DNA of 64,000 nt from Desulfosporosinus meridiei DSM 13257 (GTDB lineage: Bacteria; Bacillota; Desulfitobacteriia; Desulfitobacteriales; Desulfitobacteriaceae). The notes beneath the pieces are model-generated. The model did no database searches, had not been told where the DNA came from, and was given only the letters and a program-made list of their open reading frames with translations. Numbering within the stretch: position 1 is the first letter of the stretch; the number at the start of each line of letters is the position of its first letter. The stretch is taken from positions 1,554,501 to 1,618,500 of the forward strand of contig NC_018515.1 in assembly GCF_000231385.2 (NCBI RefSeq), given 5' to 3'. Shown piece after piece: positions 18,144 through 27,260 of the stretch. Position numbers and translations under genes: made by a program.

Positions 18144-19301
18144 TTAATAGGTCGGAGCAATCTTGTAAATTCCAAATTCTTTATAGCCTAAGCTCTCCGC
18201 TTTGGTTCGGCGTCCATTTGACACAGAAATAATCTCTTCAAATATTCGATTTCCGACTTGCTCAATGGTTTCTTCACCAGAGATAATAGGAGATGCATCT
18301 AGGTCAATGTTGTCTTCCATTAGCTCAAATGTCCGTGGATTCGCTGTGATCTTAATAACAGGGGCTATGGGGGAACCGGTGGGAGTTCCTCGGCCTGTGG
18401 TAAAGATTACAATGGTAGCGCCTCCGGCTAGCATTCCCGTTATAGATTCAATATCTTGACCGGGGGTGTCCATAACATACAGACCTTTTCCCTTGGGGAT
18501 TTCTCCGTACTGAAGGACGTCTTGGATGGGAGCATGACCGGCTTTATAGATACAACCTAAGGACTTTTCTTCTATTGAAGTAATACCGCCGGCAATATTG
18601 CCCGGTGTAGGTTGACCGTCACGAATGTCGATATTCAAATACTTGGCGCGTTCTTCACAGTCATGGACTATTTTGAATAGCTTTTCCGCAACTTCCGGAG
18701 TCTTGGCGCGACGGGCCAGAACATGTTCTGCACCAATAAATTCGGTGGTTTCGGACAGCATGACATTGCCCCCGGCTGCAACTAACAGATCGGCAGCGAT
18801 TCCTACTGCAGGGTTTGAAGCGAGGCCTGAAGTGAAGTCTGATCCCCCGCATTCAATGGCTAAACTTAACTCACTGATATCAACTTTTGCCGGTTGCTGA
18901 TGAGAGACTTGACGTACTAATTCACTGGCTTTACGTAAGCCTTCGGCTTCAGCTTTTAAAGTGCCGCCAATTTCCTGGATAATCACCACTTCAATCGGTT
19001 TTCCGGAGGCTGCTATTTCTGCGGCGGTTTCCTGTATAGGTATTCCCTCACAGCCTAAGCCAACTACTAAAACTGCTGCGACATTTGGATTCTTGCCAAA
19101 CCCAACAAGGGTTCGAAGGGTTTGCAGGTGATCTGGGCCTATTTGACAGCAGCCGTGTTGATTGGGAAGGGCAACGGCATCGGGGATTTGGCGGGCGATA
19201 TTTGCAGCAACGGTGCTTGCACAGACGGATGTAGGGATTATTAAAATATGATTACGTATTCCTACTTTGCCATCGGGACGTCGATAACCTAGAATCTCCA
19301 T
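18144..19301 (-). CDS. UxaA-family dehydratase/lyase, large subunit
   Basis: A 385-residue protein of the altronate/galactarate dehydratase superfamily: YRRPDGKVGIRNHILIIPT at the N-terminus, HGCCQIGPDH, ECGGSDFTSGLASNPAVG in the middle and TTGRGTPTGSPIAPVIKIT near the C-terminus. With the small SAF subunit upstream it forms a two-piece enzyme. Candidates are D-altronate dehydratase or (2R)-sulfolactate sulfo-lyase (SuyAB type). No sugar-acid or sulfonate genes are nearby, so the substrate is open. Confidence 0.85.
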   Translation of the reverse strand: MEILGYRRPDGKVGIRNHILIIPTSVCASTVAANIARQIPDAVALPNQHGCCQIGPDHLQTLRTLVGFGKNPNVAAVLVVGLGCEGIPIQETAAEIAASGKPIEVVIIQEIGGTLKAEAEGLRKASELVRQVSHQQPAKVDISELSLAIECGGSDFTSGLASNPAVGIAADLLVAAGGNVMLSETTEFIGAEHVLARRAKTPEVAEKLFKIVHDCEERAKYLNIDIRDGQPTPGNIAGGITSIEEKSLGCIYKAGHAPIQDVLQYGEIPKGKGLYVMDTPGQDIESITGMLAGGATIVIFTTGRGTPTGSPIAPVIKITANPRTFELMEDNIDLDASPIISGEETIEQVGNRIFEEIISVSNGRRTKAESLGYKEFGIYKIAPTY

Positions 19302-19357
19302 GTATACAGCCTCCTAAGATCAATGATCCTTCACTTCGGAAGTTATCTAACTTTGCT

Positions 19358-19645
19358 TTACTTATCCTTGCGTCCACGAAGACTTTCCATATTGTGGACG
19401 TGAACATGCCGGCCTGGCTGGATTAATTCAGTGGCAGCCCCAATGCTTTCAGCATATTTGATGATATCTTGTCCGGCCTGTATTTCTTGAATAGCAATTT
19501 TGTGCCCGAGAGGAATGTCTTCCAGGAGTGTAAGTGCGTGTTCAGTGTGATCAATGAAAAAATGGACAGTTGAATTAGCTGATAAGTCAGCTACAACTGT
19601 GGCAACATTATCCTTAGGGTTTATCACTACAGCTTGTTTCTTCAA
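19358..19645 (-). CDS. UxaA-family dehydratase/lyase, small SAF-domain subunit
   Basis: A 95-residue SAF-domain protein (DNVATVVADLS ... LLEDIPLGHKIAIQEIQAGQDIIKYAESIGAAT ... GRHVHVHNMES). In the fused enzymes this is the N-terminal domain of UxaA. It precedes the large subunit by 56 bases on the same strand, so both are one operon. Confidence 0.85.
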   Translation of the reverse strand: MKKQAVVINPKDNVATVVADLSANSTVHFFIDHTEHALTLLEDIPLGHKIAIQEIQAGQDIIKYAESIGAATELIQPGRHVHVHNMESLRGRKDK

Positions 19646-19851
19646 AGTTCTACCTCCTCTATACGACGGCTTTAAGGGAAAGTAATGAATATGATCTTAC
19701 CTTAGAATAAGGGCAACAAGGGGGTATTGTAAATAATCAATATCACCAAAAAGAGGCGAGATTTACGGAAATAGTTTATAATAGATGACTATAGTAGCAA
19801 ACTATAAGAAAAAACAGAGGGACTGCCTCCCTTTAGGAAAGAGGGTTTATA

Positions 19852-20742
19852 TTGCTTACGGTAAACCAGTTAGTGGAAAAATTTAATTTTGAGGTCTTAG
19901 CAGGGCATGTGGGATTGGACAAGGAAATTACGGAATATAGCTTGAAACGTCCGAGTGCTGAATTAGCCGGATATTTAGAACACTTGACACCTCAGCGTAT
20001 TCAAGTATACGGCAGAACTGAATTAGGACTACTTCAGCAATTTGATGATTCAGTACGTCGTTCAAAACTCTCTCAAGTTATGCTTTCGGAAGTACCTTGT
20101 GTTATTATTACCCGCGGTTTAACAATTCCACTAGAGTTTATCGAGTTAGCTAGTGAACGGAAGATTCCTCTTTTAACAACTCCTCGCTCTTCAACTCAAC
20201 TATTTTACCTGCTAATTCGTTACCTAATTAATCAGTTGGCTCCCAGTACCAATGTTCAGGGGGTGTTAGTTGATGTTTATGGAGTAGGATTAATGATCAC
20301 CGGGGAGAGAGGCATTGGAAAAAGCGAGGCAGCTTTAGAGCTTATAAAGAGAGGCCATTTATTAGTGGCCGCTGATGTCGTCAAAGTTCGCCGAGTGGAC
20401 GAAGAAAGATTGTTGGGTACTGCTCCTAAACGAATTCGAAATCAGCTTGAAGTGCGGGGCTTAGGAATACTTGATGTAACCACTCTTTTTGGGGCGGGTT
20501 CAGTGAGAGAAGAAAAAGTCATTAATTTTATTGTGCATTTAGAAGAATGGCAGCAAGATAAGGATTATGACCGAATTGGACTTGAACCACCTAAAACAAG
20601 ACAGATTTTAGGAATTTCGGTTCCAGAAATTTTAATCCCTGTGCGACCGGGACGAAACTTAGCTACTCTGATTGAAGTAGCGGTAATTCAAAACTGGAAT
20701 CATAATTTTAGAGTGCATGTCTCCCCACCGTTAAGGGACTAA
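19852..20742 (+). CDS. hprK: HPr kinase/phosphorylase
   Basis: Phosphorylates and dephosphorylates HPr at a serine, controlling carbon catabolite repression in Firmicutes. 296 residues, with the Walker A loop GERGIGKS at residues 151-158, an ADVV segment shortly after, and the C-terminal RQILGISVPEILIPVRPGRNLATLIEVA signature. TTG start. It stands alone; ptsH and lgt, frequent neighbours, are absent here. Confidence 0.95.
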   Translation: MLTVNQLVEKFNFEVLAGHVGLDKEITEYSLKRPSAELAGYLEHLTPQRIQVYGRTELGLLQQFDDSVRRSKLSQVMLSEVPCVIITRGLTIPLEFIELASERKIPLLTTPRSSTQLFYLLIRYLINQLAPSTNVQGVLVDVYGVGLMITGERGIGKSEAALELIKRGHLLVAADVVKVRRVDEERLLGTAPKRIRNQLEVRGLGILDVTTLFGAGSVREEKVINFIVHLEEWQQDKDYDRIGLEPPKTRQILGISVPEILIPVRPGRNLATLIEVAVIQNWNHNFRVHVSPPLRD

Positions 20743-20772
20743 TAGCAGGGAAATACTTATTACCGTATTACG

Positions 20773-20816
20773 AAAGCGGGTGTATAACATATTAAAAGTT
20801 ATACACCCGCTTTAAG
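20773..20816. terminator. Bidirectional terminator, hprK / NlpC gene
   Basis: Perfect 16-bp stem (20773-20788, 20798-20813), 9-base loop, A/T tails on both strands. Confidence 0.9.
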
Positions 20817-20855
20817 ATTATTCTGTTGTAAGGTAAGGATAACCTTACTCCAAGA

Positions 20856-21587
20856 TTACAATACTCGTTTTGCTCCGACGTAGGCGGATTGCCAATAGGT
20901 TCCCAAAGTATAGATCGTAACCCCTTTAGAACTTGCGGCATTAATAAATTGACCGTTCCCAATATAAATACCCTCATGGTCTACGACTCCGTTTTTAGCC
21001 AATGAGAAGAATACTAAATCTCCCGGTTGTAGATTACTATAGGAGACGGAGGTTCCAATTTTATACTGATCCCTAGAAACCCTAGGCAAAGTAATTCCAT
21101 GCTTAGCAAAAACATATTGGACGAAACCTGAACAGTCAAATCCTGCCGGCGTAGTACCACCATAGACATATTTTACCCCCAGGTATTGTTTGCCGGTTGA
21201 TATAATGGCACTGGCTTTTGTGGGTTGAGTGGTTGCTTTGGCAGCAGTAGTTTTACTGGTAGTACTGCTGGTACTAGTCGATCTGCTTGTCTGTGGCTGA
21301 GCTGTCTTGACTGGAGTACTTGTCGGTGCCGGTGTAGAACTGGAAATTGAAGTAGGGGTATTTGGATTTGGGGTGTTAACAGTTGATTGAGGTTCTGAGG
21401 TTGGTTGTTGTTCAGCTGCATTCTTTGGCACTTCTGTTGTCGAGACGGCTATAGTTTGAATTTCTTCTGTATCCATTTTTTCAGTGATTGTTAAAGGTGC
21501 GGCTGTGAGAATAGTCACAAACAAAGATGTAGAAAAGATGGGGACTAGAATCAGAGACCACCATTTATTGTTTTTTAAAGTTTTCAC
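20856..21587 (-). CDS. Secreted NlpC/P60 peptidoglycan hydrolase
   Basis: About 243 residues: signal peptide (KTLKNNKWWSLILVPIF...), a long Ser/Thr/Pro/Gln linker (about 40-130), and a C-terminal NlpC/P60 domain with catalytic Cys in FDCSGFVQYVF, His in VDHEGIYIG and the third residue near INAASS. Cleaves gamma-D-glutamyl-diaminopimelate bonds in this family. I choose GTG at 21587, about nine bases after GGAAGG; upstream in-frame ATGs lie inside that ribosome site. Confidence 0.9.
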   Translation of the reverse strand: MKTLKNNKWWSLILVPIFSTSLFVTILTAAPLTITEKMDTEEIQTIAVSTTEVPKNAAEQQPTSEPQSTVNTPNPNTPTSISSSTPAPTSTPVKTAQPQTSRSTSTSSTTSKTTAAKATTQPTKASAIISTGKQYLGVKYVYGGTTPAGFDCSGFVQYVFAKHGITLPRVSRDQYKIGTSVSYSNLQPGDLVFFSLAKNGVVDHEGIYIGNGQFINAASSKGVTIYTLGTYWQSAYVGAKRVL

Positions 21588-21971
21588 ACAGTTCATTCCT
21601 TCCATTTCAATTTTAATTGATTCGTTTTTGTACAGGACTTTGTATATGGTTACATGGGTGAGAGGGCCGACCGTATTCTTAATTTAGTACTTTGATTCCA
21701 ACTAAACTGGGTGAAGGGATTAGGCTGACTCACAACCATATGCGCTGACTTAAGTTGTTTCCTTAGTATAACTGATAATTATCAGCTTGTCCTTGGTAGA
21801 TGTTGGATTATAAGACAATTGAAATGAGTCCATTTAAATATTATTTCAAGAACTAATAAATAAGTTATACCATTTTTGTAAACAATCATTAGTGTAATAA
21901 AGATATTAAGAGTTATAATAAAAGGAATAATAATTCAAATAAGGTTCAAAAAGTAAGGAGGAGATGTGGTT
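21588..21971. promoter_or_regulatory. Divergent control region, NlpC gene / phasin-like gene
   Basis: A 384-base AT-rich stretch without a gene. It holds a perfect 14-base palindrome CTGATAATTATCAG (21772-21785), half-sites of which resemble Fur/Zur-type GATAAT elements, though spacing differs from a classical Fur box. Confidence 0.4.
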
Positions 21972-22262
21972 GTGAAAGACCTTATCAAAAAGGGCTTGTC
22001 CTTGGGTTTAGGACTAGCGGTAGTAAGTAAAGAACAAATTGAAAAGCTAGTAGATGAATTGGTTAAAAAAGGTGAAGTGTCAACTGCTGAATCCAAGGAT
22101 CTAATCAATGAGCTGTTAGAGAAGGGGGAAGCTGAGCATAAGCAACTGAATGCTCGAATTCATGAGCAATTAGAAAAAGTGCTTAAAGATCTCAATATTC
22201 CTAACAAAGCTGATCTGGAGCGTTTGGAAAAGCGAATTCAAGAGCTCGAAAATAAACAGTAA
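21972..22262 (+). CDS. Phasin-like coiled-coil protein
   Basis: A 96-residue helical protein with a short hydrophobic N-terminus (LIKKGLSLGLGLAVVSKEQIEKLVDELVKKGEVS) and a coiled-coil C-terminus ending in LEKRIQELENKQ. The pattern matches the phasin-family proteins often found beside ubiB/aarF in Firmicutes. GTG start at 21972, eight bases after GGAGGAG. Separated from the kinase gene by a hairpin. Confidence 0.75.
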   Translation: MKDLIKKGLSLGLGLAVVSKEQIEKLVDELVKKGEVSTAESKDLINELLEKGEAEHKQLNARIHEQLEKVLKDLNIPNKADLERLEKRIQELENKQ

Positions 22263-22311
22263 TTAGAATCGGTAAAACACCCGGAGAGCGGGACTCAGTT
22301 GGGAAAATTTT

Positions 22312-22340
22312 AGGGCCTGAATAATTCAGGCCCTCTATAT
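22312..22340 (+). terminator. Hairpin between phasin-like gene and ubiB-like gene
   Basis: Perfect 10-bp stem AGGGCCTGAA/TTCAGGCCCT (22312-22321, 22325-22334) with 3-base loop but only a mixed A/T tail; may attenuate rather than fully stop transcription into the kinase gene. Confidence 0.65.
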
Positions 22341-22388
22341 ATTCTGCACCTATGAATCACGCACTAAGAATAAAGGGGACGAATTCTT

Positions 22389-24068
22389 ATGATTGGGAAA
22401 AGAATACGCCATATTAAGCGCTATCGAGATGTTGCTAAGGTCTTAGCTCGCCACGGTTTTGGTTTTTTTGTGGAGGAGATGGGGCTTTTACATATGCTTT
22501 CTTTACCTAAGCGACTTTTCACAGACACAGAAGAGATAGATCCGCTGTCAATAGGAGAGAGGATACGCTTAGTTATTGAAGAATTAGGTCCTACATACAT
22601 AAAAATCGGTCAGATTGCCAGCACCCGAGCTGATATCTTCCCCCAGGAAATACTTTGTGAACTGGAAAAGTTGCAAGAAAATGTCCCGTCCTTCTCCTTC
22701 GAGGAAGTAACGACTATTATTGAGGAAGAATTAGGCTCACCTCTATCTGATATCTTCTCATCCTTTGATAAAACAGTAATTGCTGCGGCGTCAATTGGAC
22801 AGGTACATCGTGCTCGTCTCAGATCTACCGGAGAGCAGGTTGCGGTTAAGGTGCAGCGGCCCCGCATCAAAACAATGATTGAAACTGACCTGGAGATACT
22901 TCTTGACCTAGCCACATTGGCAGAACACCGTATGAAACGAATGGAACGTCTTCAACTGCGAGATGTGGTAGAAGAATTTGCTAAGTCATTGCGCAACGAG
23001 TTGGATTATTCCATAGAAGGCAGAAATGCGGAGAAGATAGCTAAGCAGTTTAAAAATAATAAAGGTGTTCACATCCCTTCGATTTATTGGGATTATTCCA
23101 CTCGAAAAGTACTTACCTTGGAATTTGTAGAGGGCTTGAGGCTTAATCAGTTTGAAGCTCTGGAGCAGAATGGGTATGATCATAAAATTTTGGCAGAAAA
23201 GCTCGTCCAGGCGCTTTTTCATCAGATTTTAATTGCAGGTTTTTTTCATGCCGACCCTCATCCCGGGAATATATTTCTCCTGAAGGGGGGAGTTATTTCT
23301 TTCATTGATTTTGGCATGGTTGGAAGACTTACTTTAGATATGAAACATAATTTTGCTTCCTTAATTATTGCCATGATGCGTCAGAACACAGAAGCTATGA
23401 TTAAGGCAGTCTTGCGCATCGGCATCGTTCCGGAGGATGTTAATTTACTTTTGCTGAGTAATGATGTGGATGAATTGCGAGAAAAGTATATGGATGTCCC
23501 TATGAGTCGGATTAGCCTGGGAGAAGCGATCAGCGATCTTTTTGAGGTTGCCTTTCGCCATCAGATTCGCATTCCTTCGGATTTTACCATGGTTGCCAAA
23601 TGCCTGCTTATTCTTGAAGGGATTGTGGAAAAGTTAGATCCTCAGCTGAGTATTATGGACATGGCAGAACCTTTTGGGATTCAGCTTTTAAAGGAACGCT
23701 ACAGGCCAAGTACTATTGCCGGCAGGCTATGGCATAATGTCTCGGATTATGGTGATCTTCTGGTAGAGCTGCCTAAACAAATGAAGGATTTGATGGGGAA
23801 TCTAGTGCGAGGGCGTATTCGCCTGGAAGTCAGTGTCCCGGAGCTGGATGTTTTTCTGCGAAAATTGGATCGAATTACAAATCAGATTTCGTTTAGTATT
23901 GTATTATTGTCCTTTAGCATTGTGATGGCGGGGATTATTGTAGCATCTGCCTTGGGCCAGGAGCCGATTATGTTTTGGCAGATCTCTGTGATTGAGATTG
24001 GTGCTGCCATGGCCGGGCTGATGTTACTTTGGCTTTTTGTTTCAATTTTTAAGTCCGGTAAGTTTTAG
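22389..24068 (+). CDS. UbiB/AarF (ABC1) family atypical kinase
   Basis: A 559-residue protein kinase-like ATPase. The ABC1 hallmark KIGQIASTRADIFP, the Ala-rich AAASIGQVHRARL loop, VAVKVQRP lysine, HADPHPGNIF catalytic loop and FIDFGMVG metal motif are present. The C-terminus has two membrane helices (about 500-520, 530-552). In quinone-making bacteria it aids ubiquinone or menaquinone biosynthesis or lipid extraction; the exact role in Firmicutes is not settled. Confidence 0.92.
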   Translation: MIGKRIRHIKRYRDVAKVLARHGFGFFVEEMGLLHMLSLPKRLFTDTEEIDPLSIGERIRLVIEELGPTYIKIGQIASTRADIFPQEILCELEKLQENVPSFSFEEVTTIIEEELGSPLSDIFSSFDKTVIAAASIGQVHRARLRSTGEQVAVKVQRPRIKTMIETDLEILLDLATLAEHRMKRMERLQLRDVVEEFAKSLRNELDYSIEGRNAEKIAKQFKNNKGVHIPSIYWDYSTRKVLTLEFVEGLRLNQFEALEQNGYDHKILAEKLVQALFHQILIAGFFHADPHPGNIFLLKGGVISFIDFGMVGRLTLDMKHNFASLIIAMMRQNTEAMIKAVLRIGIVPEDVNLLLLSNDVDELREKYMDVPMSRISLGEAISDLFEVAFRHQIRIPSDFTMVAKCLLILEGIVEKLDPQLSIMDMAEPFGIQLLKERYRPSTIAGRLWHNVSDYGDLLVELPKQMKDLMGNLVRGRIRLEVSVPELDVFLRKLDRITNQISFSIVLLSFSIVMAGIIVASALGQEPIMFWQISVIEIGAAMAGLMLLWLFVSIFKSGKF

Positions 24069-24109
24069 TTGGGCGCTCTTAGGGTAACCTAAGCCTGAGG
24101 TGAAGAAAA

Positions 24110-25153
24110 ATGTCGCTAGAATTCAGACCTACCCGGGTCTTTTACGAGCCAAGTGCCCTGGATTATCCCCTAGGAAAATCCTTAGTAGAACAGTTTCGGA
24201 GCCAAGGAGTGCCGATCAAACCTACTTCCTCTCATAATCGTATAACCGGAATTCCCGGGGATACTCCTGCTGCCCAATATGGCGAGGCCAAGAGGACATT
24301 AGTGATCGGCGTCCGTCGCAGCGAGAAGTTTCAATCCTGTAAACCCTCTGCTCATTATCAACTGCCTCTGGTCACCAGCTGTCCTGGTATGTGTGAATAC
24401 TGCTATCTGGCTACTACCCTAGGGAAAAAGCCTTATATCAGAGTCTATGTGAATTTAGAAGAGATTTTAGATATTGCCGCCAAACTGATAGAGGAGCGAC
24501 TTCCGGAGATTACTCAGTTTGAAGGAGCGGCAACCTCTGATCCGGTTCCGGTGGAGCGTTATACCGGGTCTTTAAAGCGAGCCATTGAATTCTTCGGACG
24601 GGAGACTAACGGACGTTTTCGCTTTGTCACAAAGTACACAGATATTCAAAGCTTGCTTGATGCTAAACATGAAGGACATACCCGCTTTCGCTTTAGTTTG
24701 AATTGTGATGAGGTTGTGGAGAAGTATGAACACGGAACTCCTGCTCCGGAGCAGCGGATTATTGCCGCGGGTAAAGTTTTAAAAGCTGACTATCCCTTAG
24801 GCTTTATTATCGCTCCGATTTTCCGATTTCCGGGCTGGCAGGAAGCGTATCAAAAGCTTATGGAACGGTCAGCTGAAGAACTGGTAAAAAGGGCTCCCTC
24901 CGGTTGGTCTGCTCAACAATTATCCCTGGAATTTATCTCTCATCGCTTTACTGCGAGGGCTAAGACAAATATCTTAGATATCTTCCCGAAATCATCCTTA
25001 CCTATGAACGAGGAAGAACGCAAGTTTAAATATGGTCAGTTTGGTTACGGAAAGTATCTCTATCAACCGGAAGAAATGATCGAGATGAAAGAGTTTTTTC
25101 TGGAGCAGGTTAAGAACTACTTCCCCTTAGCTCAAGTTGAGTATTTCGTCTAA
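24110..25153 (+). CDS. splB: Spore photoproduct lyase homologue lacking the canonical donor cysteine
   Basis: Radical SAM enzyme that reverts the UV-made thymine dimer of spores. 347 residues; radical SAM cysteines C91, C95, C98 (SCPGMCEYCYL) are intact and at Bacillus subtilis numbering, and FRFVTKYTDI and the C-terminal FPLAQVEYF match the family. At the position of B. subtilis Cys141, the hydrogen-atom donor, this protein has Ala141 (FEGAATSD). Other cysteines are C77 and one in FSLNCDE. It ends four bases inside the convergent lutC gene. Confidence 0.9.
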   Translation: MSLEFRPTRVFYEPSALDYPLGKSLVEQFRSQGVPIKPTSSHNRITGIPGDTPAAQYGEAKRTLVIGVRRSEKFQSCKPSAHYQLPLVTSCPGMCEYCYLATTLGKKPYIRVYVNLEEILDIAAKLIEERLPEITQFEGAATSDPVPVERYTGSLKRAIEFFGRETNGRFRFVTKYTDIQSLLDAKHEGHTRFRFSLNCDEVVEKYEHGTPAPEQRIIAAGKVLKADYPLGFIIAPIFRFPGWQEAYQKLMERSAEELVKRAPSGWSAQQLSLEFISHRFTARAKTNILDIFPKSSLPMNEEERKFKYGQFGYGKYLYQPEEMIEMKEFFLEQVKNYFPLAQVEYFV

Positions 25154-25848
25154 TGGTCGATAACTATGACATAGACTTCAATCGGTCCGTGTACGCCAAT
25201 GGATAGATCCATCTCAATATCCGAGGTGCGGCTGGGGCCTGAGATCATTTCAATAGCAGCGGGTGGACTTCCTAAAGCGGCAACCTCTTCAAGGACATTG
25301 AAGAGGTTGTCCTGTATCTTGGTACTTTCGATGAAGGAAAGATGCCTGGGGGGAAGCAAACTTATGGCCCGGCCTCTGAAAGGATCACTTTTCACTACAA
25401 CTGTGCCGGAAAGTGAGATTCCCCAATCAGAACCGGTAATTCCAAGTTCGGCATTGGCTGCGATGGAGTAGCGGTGGTGAGGATCAAAGGCTGATTGACT
25501 ATAACGAGTAAGAGGCCAATTCAAGGAAGAAAAGGCTGACTCAGCGACGGTGGGGAGTGTATCCCAGGCCAGTAGAGCTTGAGAATTCTCCTTAAACCAA
25601 GCAATCGGCTGCTCACCGAACCATTCTTTGAGACACTGAAGAGTTTCGTCGGCAGATCTAACGATGGCTCCTTTACCTCCAAGGGCTTGCCAATTCTGCA
25701 TAAAAATTGAGACTCGTTCTGCTGTGTTGGATAACCGATACTGAGGTACAGAGAGTTCAACTTGCGGAGGAGGCTCAGTAGGGGTAGGCCGCCCCAGTTT
25801 TGCTGCCAAGTTACTGATAAAATCACTGGTATTGCTCATTGCGTTCAC
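25150..25848 (-). CDS. lutC: Lactate utilization protein C (LUD domain)
   Basis: Third subunit of the LutABC iron-sulfur L-lactate oxidation complex. 232 residues with the LUD-domain pattern ITGSDWGISLSGTVVVKSDPFRGRAISLLPPRHL. It overlaps lutB by four bases and is the last gene of the operon. Its stop overlaps the convergent splB end, with no room for a terminator between. Confidence 0.92.
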   Translation of the reverse strand: MNAMSNTSDFISNLAAKLGRPTPTEPPPQVELSVPQYRLSNTAERVSIFMQNWQALGGKGAIVRSADETLQCLKEWFGEQPIAWFKENSQALLAWDTLPTVAESAFSSLNWPLTRYSQSAFDPHHRYSIAANAELGITGSDWGISLSGTVVVKSDPFRGRAISLLPPRHLSFIESTKIQDNLFNVLEEVAALGSPPAAIEMISGPSRTSDIEMDLSIGVHGPIEVYVIVIDH

Positions 25849-27260
25849 CTCTTATTCTTTAAATCAGCCCATAGTTGCATAAAGGGTTTAGGTGCCACCA
25901 TTGGCAGAGTGCGGCTATTGGTCCAGTTGGAAAGTGGCGGCGGGCCGCCGGTAATTCTCTGATTTCGGACAAAGGGCCACTGCAGACGCGCGCCCAGCCG
26001 AAGTGCTCGGCGCAGGGTTTTCTCACGAGTGAAGAAATAACGATAAGCTTTAAAAATCTGGCGCTCAACTTGAGGAGTGTGACCGCTCTGGGTTTTGCGC
26101 ATTCTTAGCTTGACTAAGAGATCGTGGAGAGGGATGCGGACGGGACAGGCTTCTGAACAAGCTCCGCATAAGGAAGAGAAATAGGGCAGATGCCCCCACT
26201 TTTTCCAGTCTTTCTCCAATAAAGGCGTGATCACTGAGCCAATTGGCCCGGAATAGACAGAACCATAAGCATGTCCGCCAAGTTGCCGATAGACTGGGCA
26301 TACATTGAAGCATGCTCCGCAGCGTATACAGTTTAAGGATGAGCGGAAGAGTTTATCCCCCAAAATCTCGGAACGGTTATGATCCAGAATTACCAGGTGA
26401 TATTCTTCTGGGCCGTCTGGGTCTGCTTTATCCTTGGGGGGAGTAAGGATGGTTGTATAACTTGAGAGACGCTGTCCTGTGGCACTGCGAGCAAGTAGAT
26501 TAAGTAAGATGTCTAACTCCCGAAAGGAAGGTACGATACGCTCCATGCCCATGAGGGTAATCTGAACTCGGGGAAGAGTACTGACCATTCTCCCATTTCC
26601 TTCGTTAGTCACCATCACAATGCTCCCTGTACTGGCTACGGCAAAGTTACAGCCGGTGATTCCAATATCTCCCCGGAGAAACTTTTCCCTCATTTGGGTG
26701 CGTACGAATCGAGTGAGGGTAGGGGTGTCAGAGCTTAAGGCATGACCGGCGATAGGCTCGAATAAATCAGCAACTTGTTGGCGGGTTTTATGCATTGCCG
26801 GCACAATGATATGGGAAGGGGGTTCGCTGGCAATTTGGATGATGTACTCTCCTAAATCTGTTTCGACAACCTCCACACCATCCTCCTCTAAAGCATGATT
26901 AAGGTGGATTTCTTCAGAGATCATGGATTTTGATTTGAGGACATTTTTGGCATTATGCTCACGAACTATCTTACGTACCACGGCCACAGCGTCTGCCGGA
27001 GTTTTCGCCAGATGCACATGAACTCCTCGTTTTTCCATTTGTTCGATGAGTTGATTCAAATAATAATCGAGATTAGAGATGACATTTTTGCGAATTGCTT
27101 CACCCGCTGCCCGCCATTCTTCCCAATTTCCCAGTTCGTCAGCTGCCTTATACTTATTGTTTCTTAAACGATCAGTGGCCCGGCGAGTGGCTTGTCGTAA
27201 AAAGCTATTGGCGAGGGCCTTATCCACCCTTTCATCGGTGGTTTGGTTGTACATGGTCAT
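25845..27260 (-). CDS. lutB: Lactate utilization iron-sulfur protein B
   Basis: A 471-residue LUD-domain plus ferredoxin protein. EELGNWEEWR-like start, KSKSMISEEIHLN, DIGITGCNFAVASTGSIV, then two 4Fe-4S motifs CIRCGACFNVCPVYR and CGACSEACPVRIP. Close in order and length to B. subtilis LutB. The GAGGGG ribosome site lies inside the end of lutA. Confidence 0.95.
   Translation of the reverse strand: MTMYNQTTDERVDKALANSFLRQATRRATDRLRNNKYKAADELGNWEEWRAAGEAIRKNVISNLDYYLNQLIEQMEKRGVHVHLAKTPADAVAVVRKIVREHNAKNVLKSKSMISEEIHLNHALEEDGVEVVETDLGEYIIQIASEPPSHIIVPAMHKTRQQVADLFEPIAGHALSSDTPTLTRFVRTQMREKFLRGDIGITGCNFAVASTGSIVMVTNEGNGRMVSTLPRVQITLMGMERIVPSFRELDILLNLLARSATGQRLSSYTTILTPPKDKADPDGPEEYHLVILDHNRSEILGDKLFRSSLNCIRCGACFNVCPVYRQLGGHAYGSVYSGPIGSVITPLLEKDWKKWGHLPYFSSLCGACSEACPVRIPLHDLLVKLRMRKTQSGHTPQVERQIFKAYRYFFTREKTLRRALRLGARLQWPFVRNQRITGGPPPLSNWTNSRTLPMVAPKPFMQLWADLKNKR

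Noticed and set aside
21772-21785. CTGATAATTATCAG as a definite Fur box
   Set aside because: Half-site spacing does not match the 7-1-7 Fur arrangement and neither flanking gene is an iron gene; left as an unassigned palindrome.
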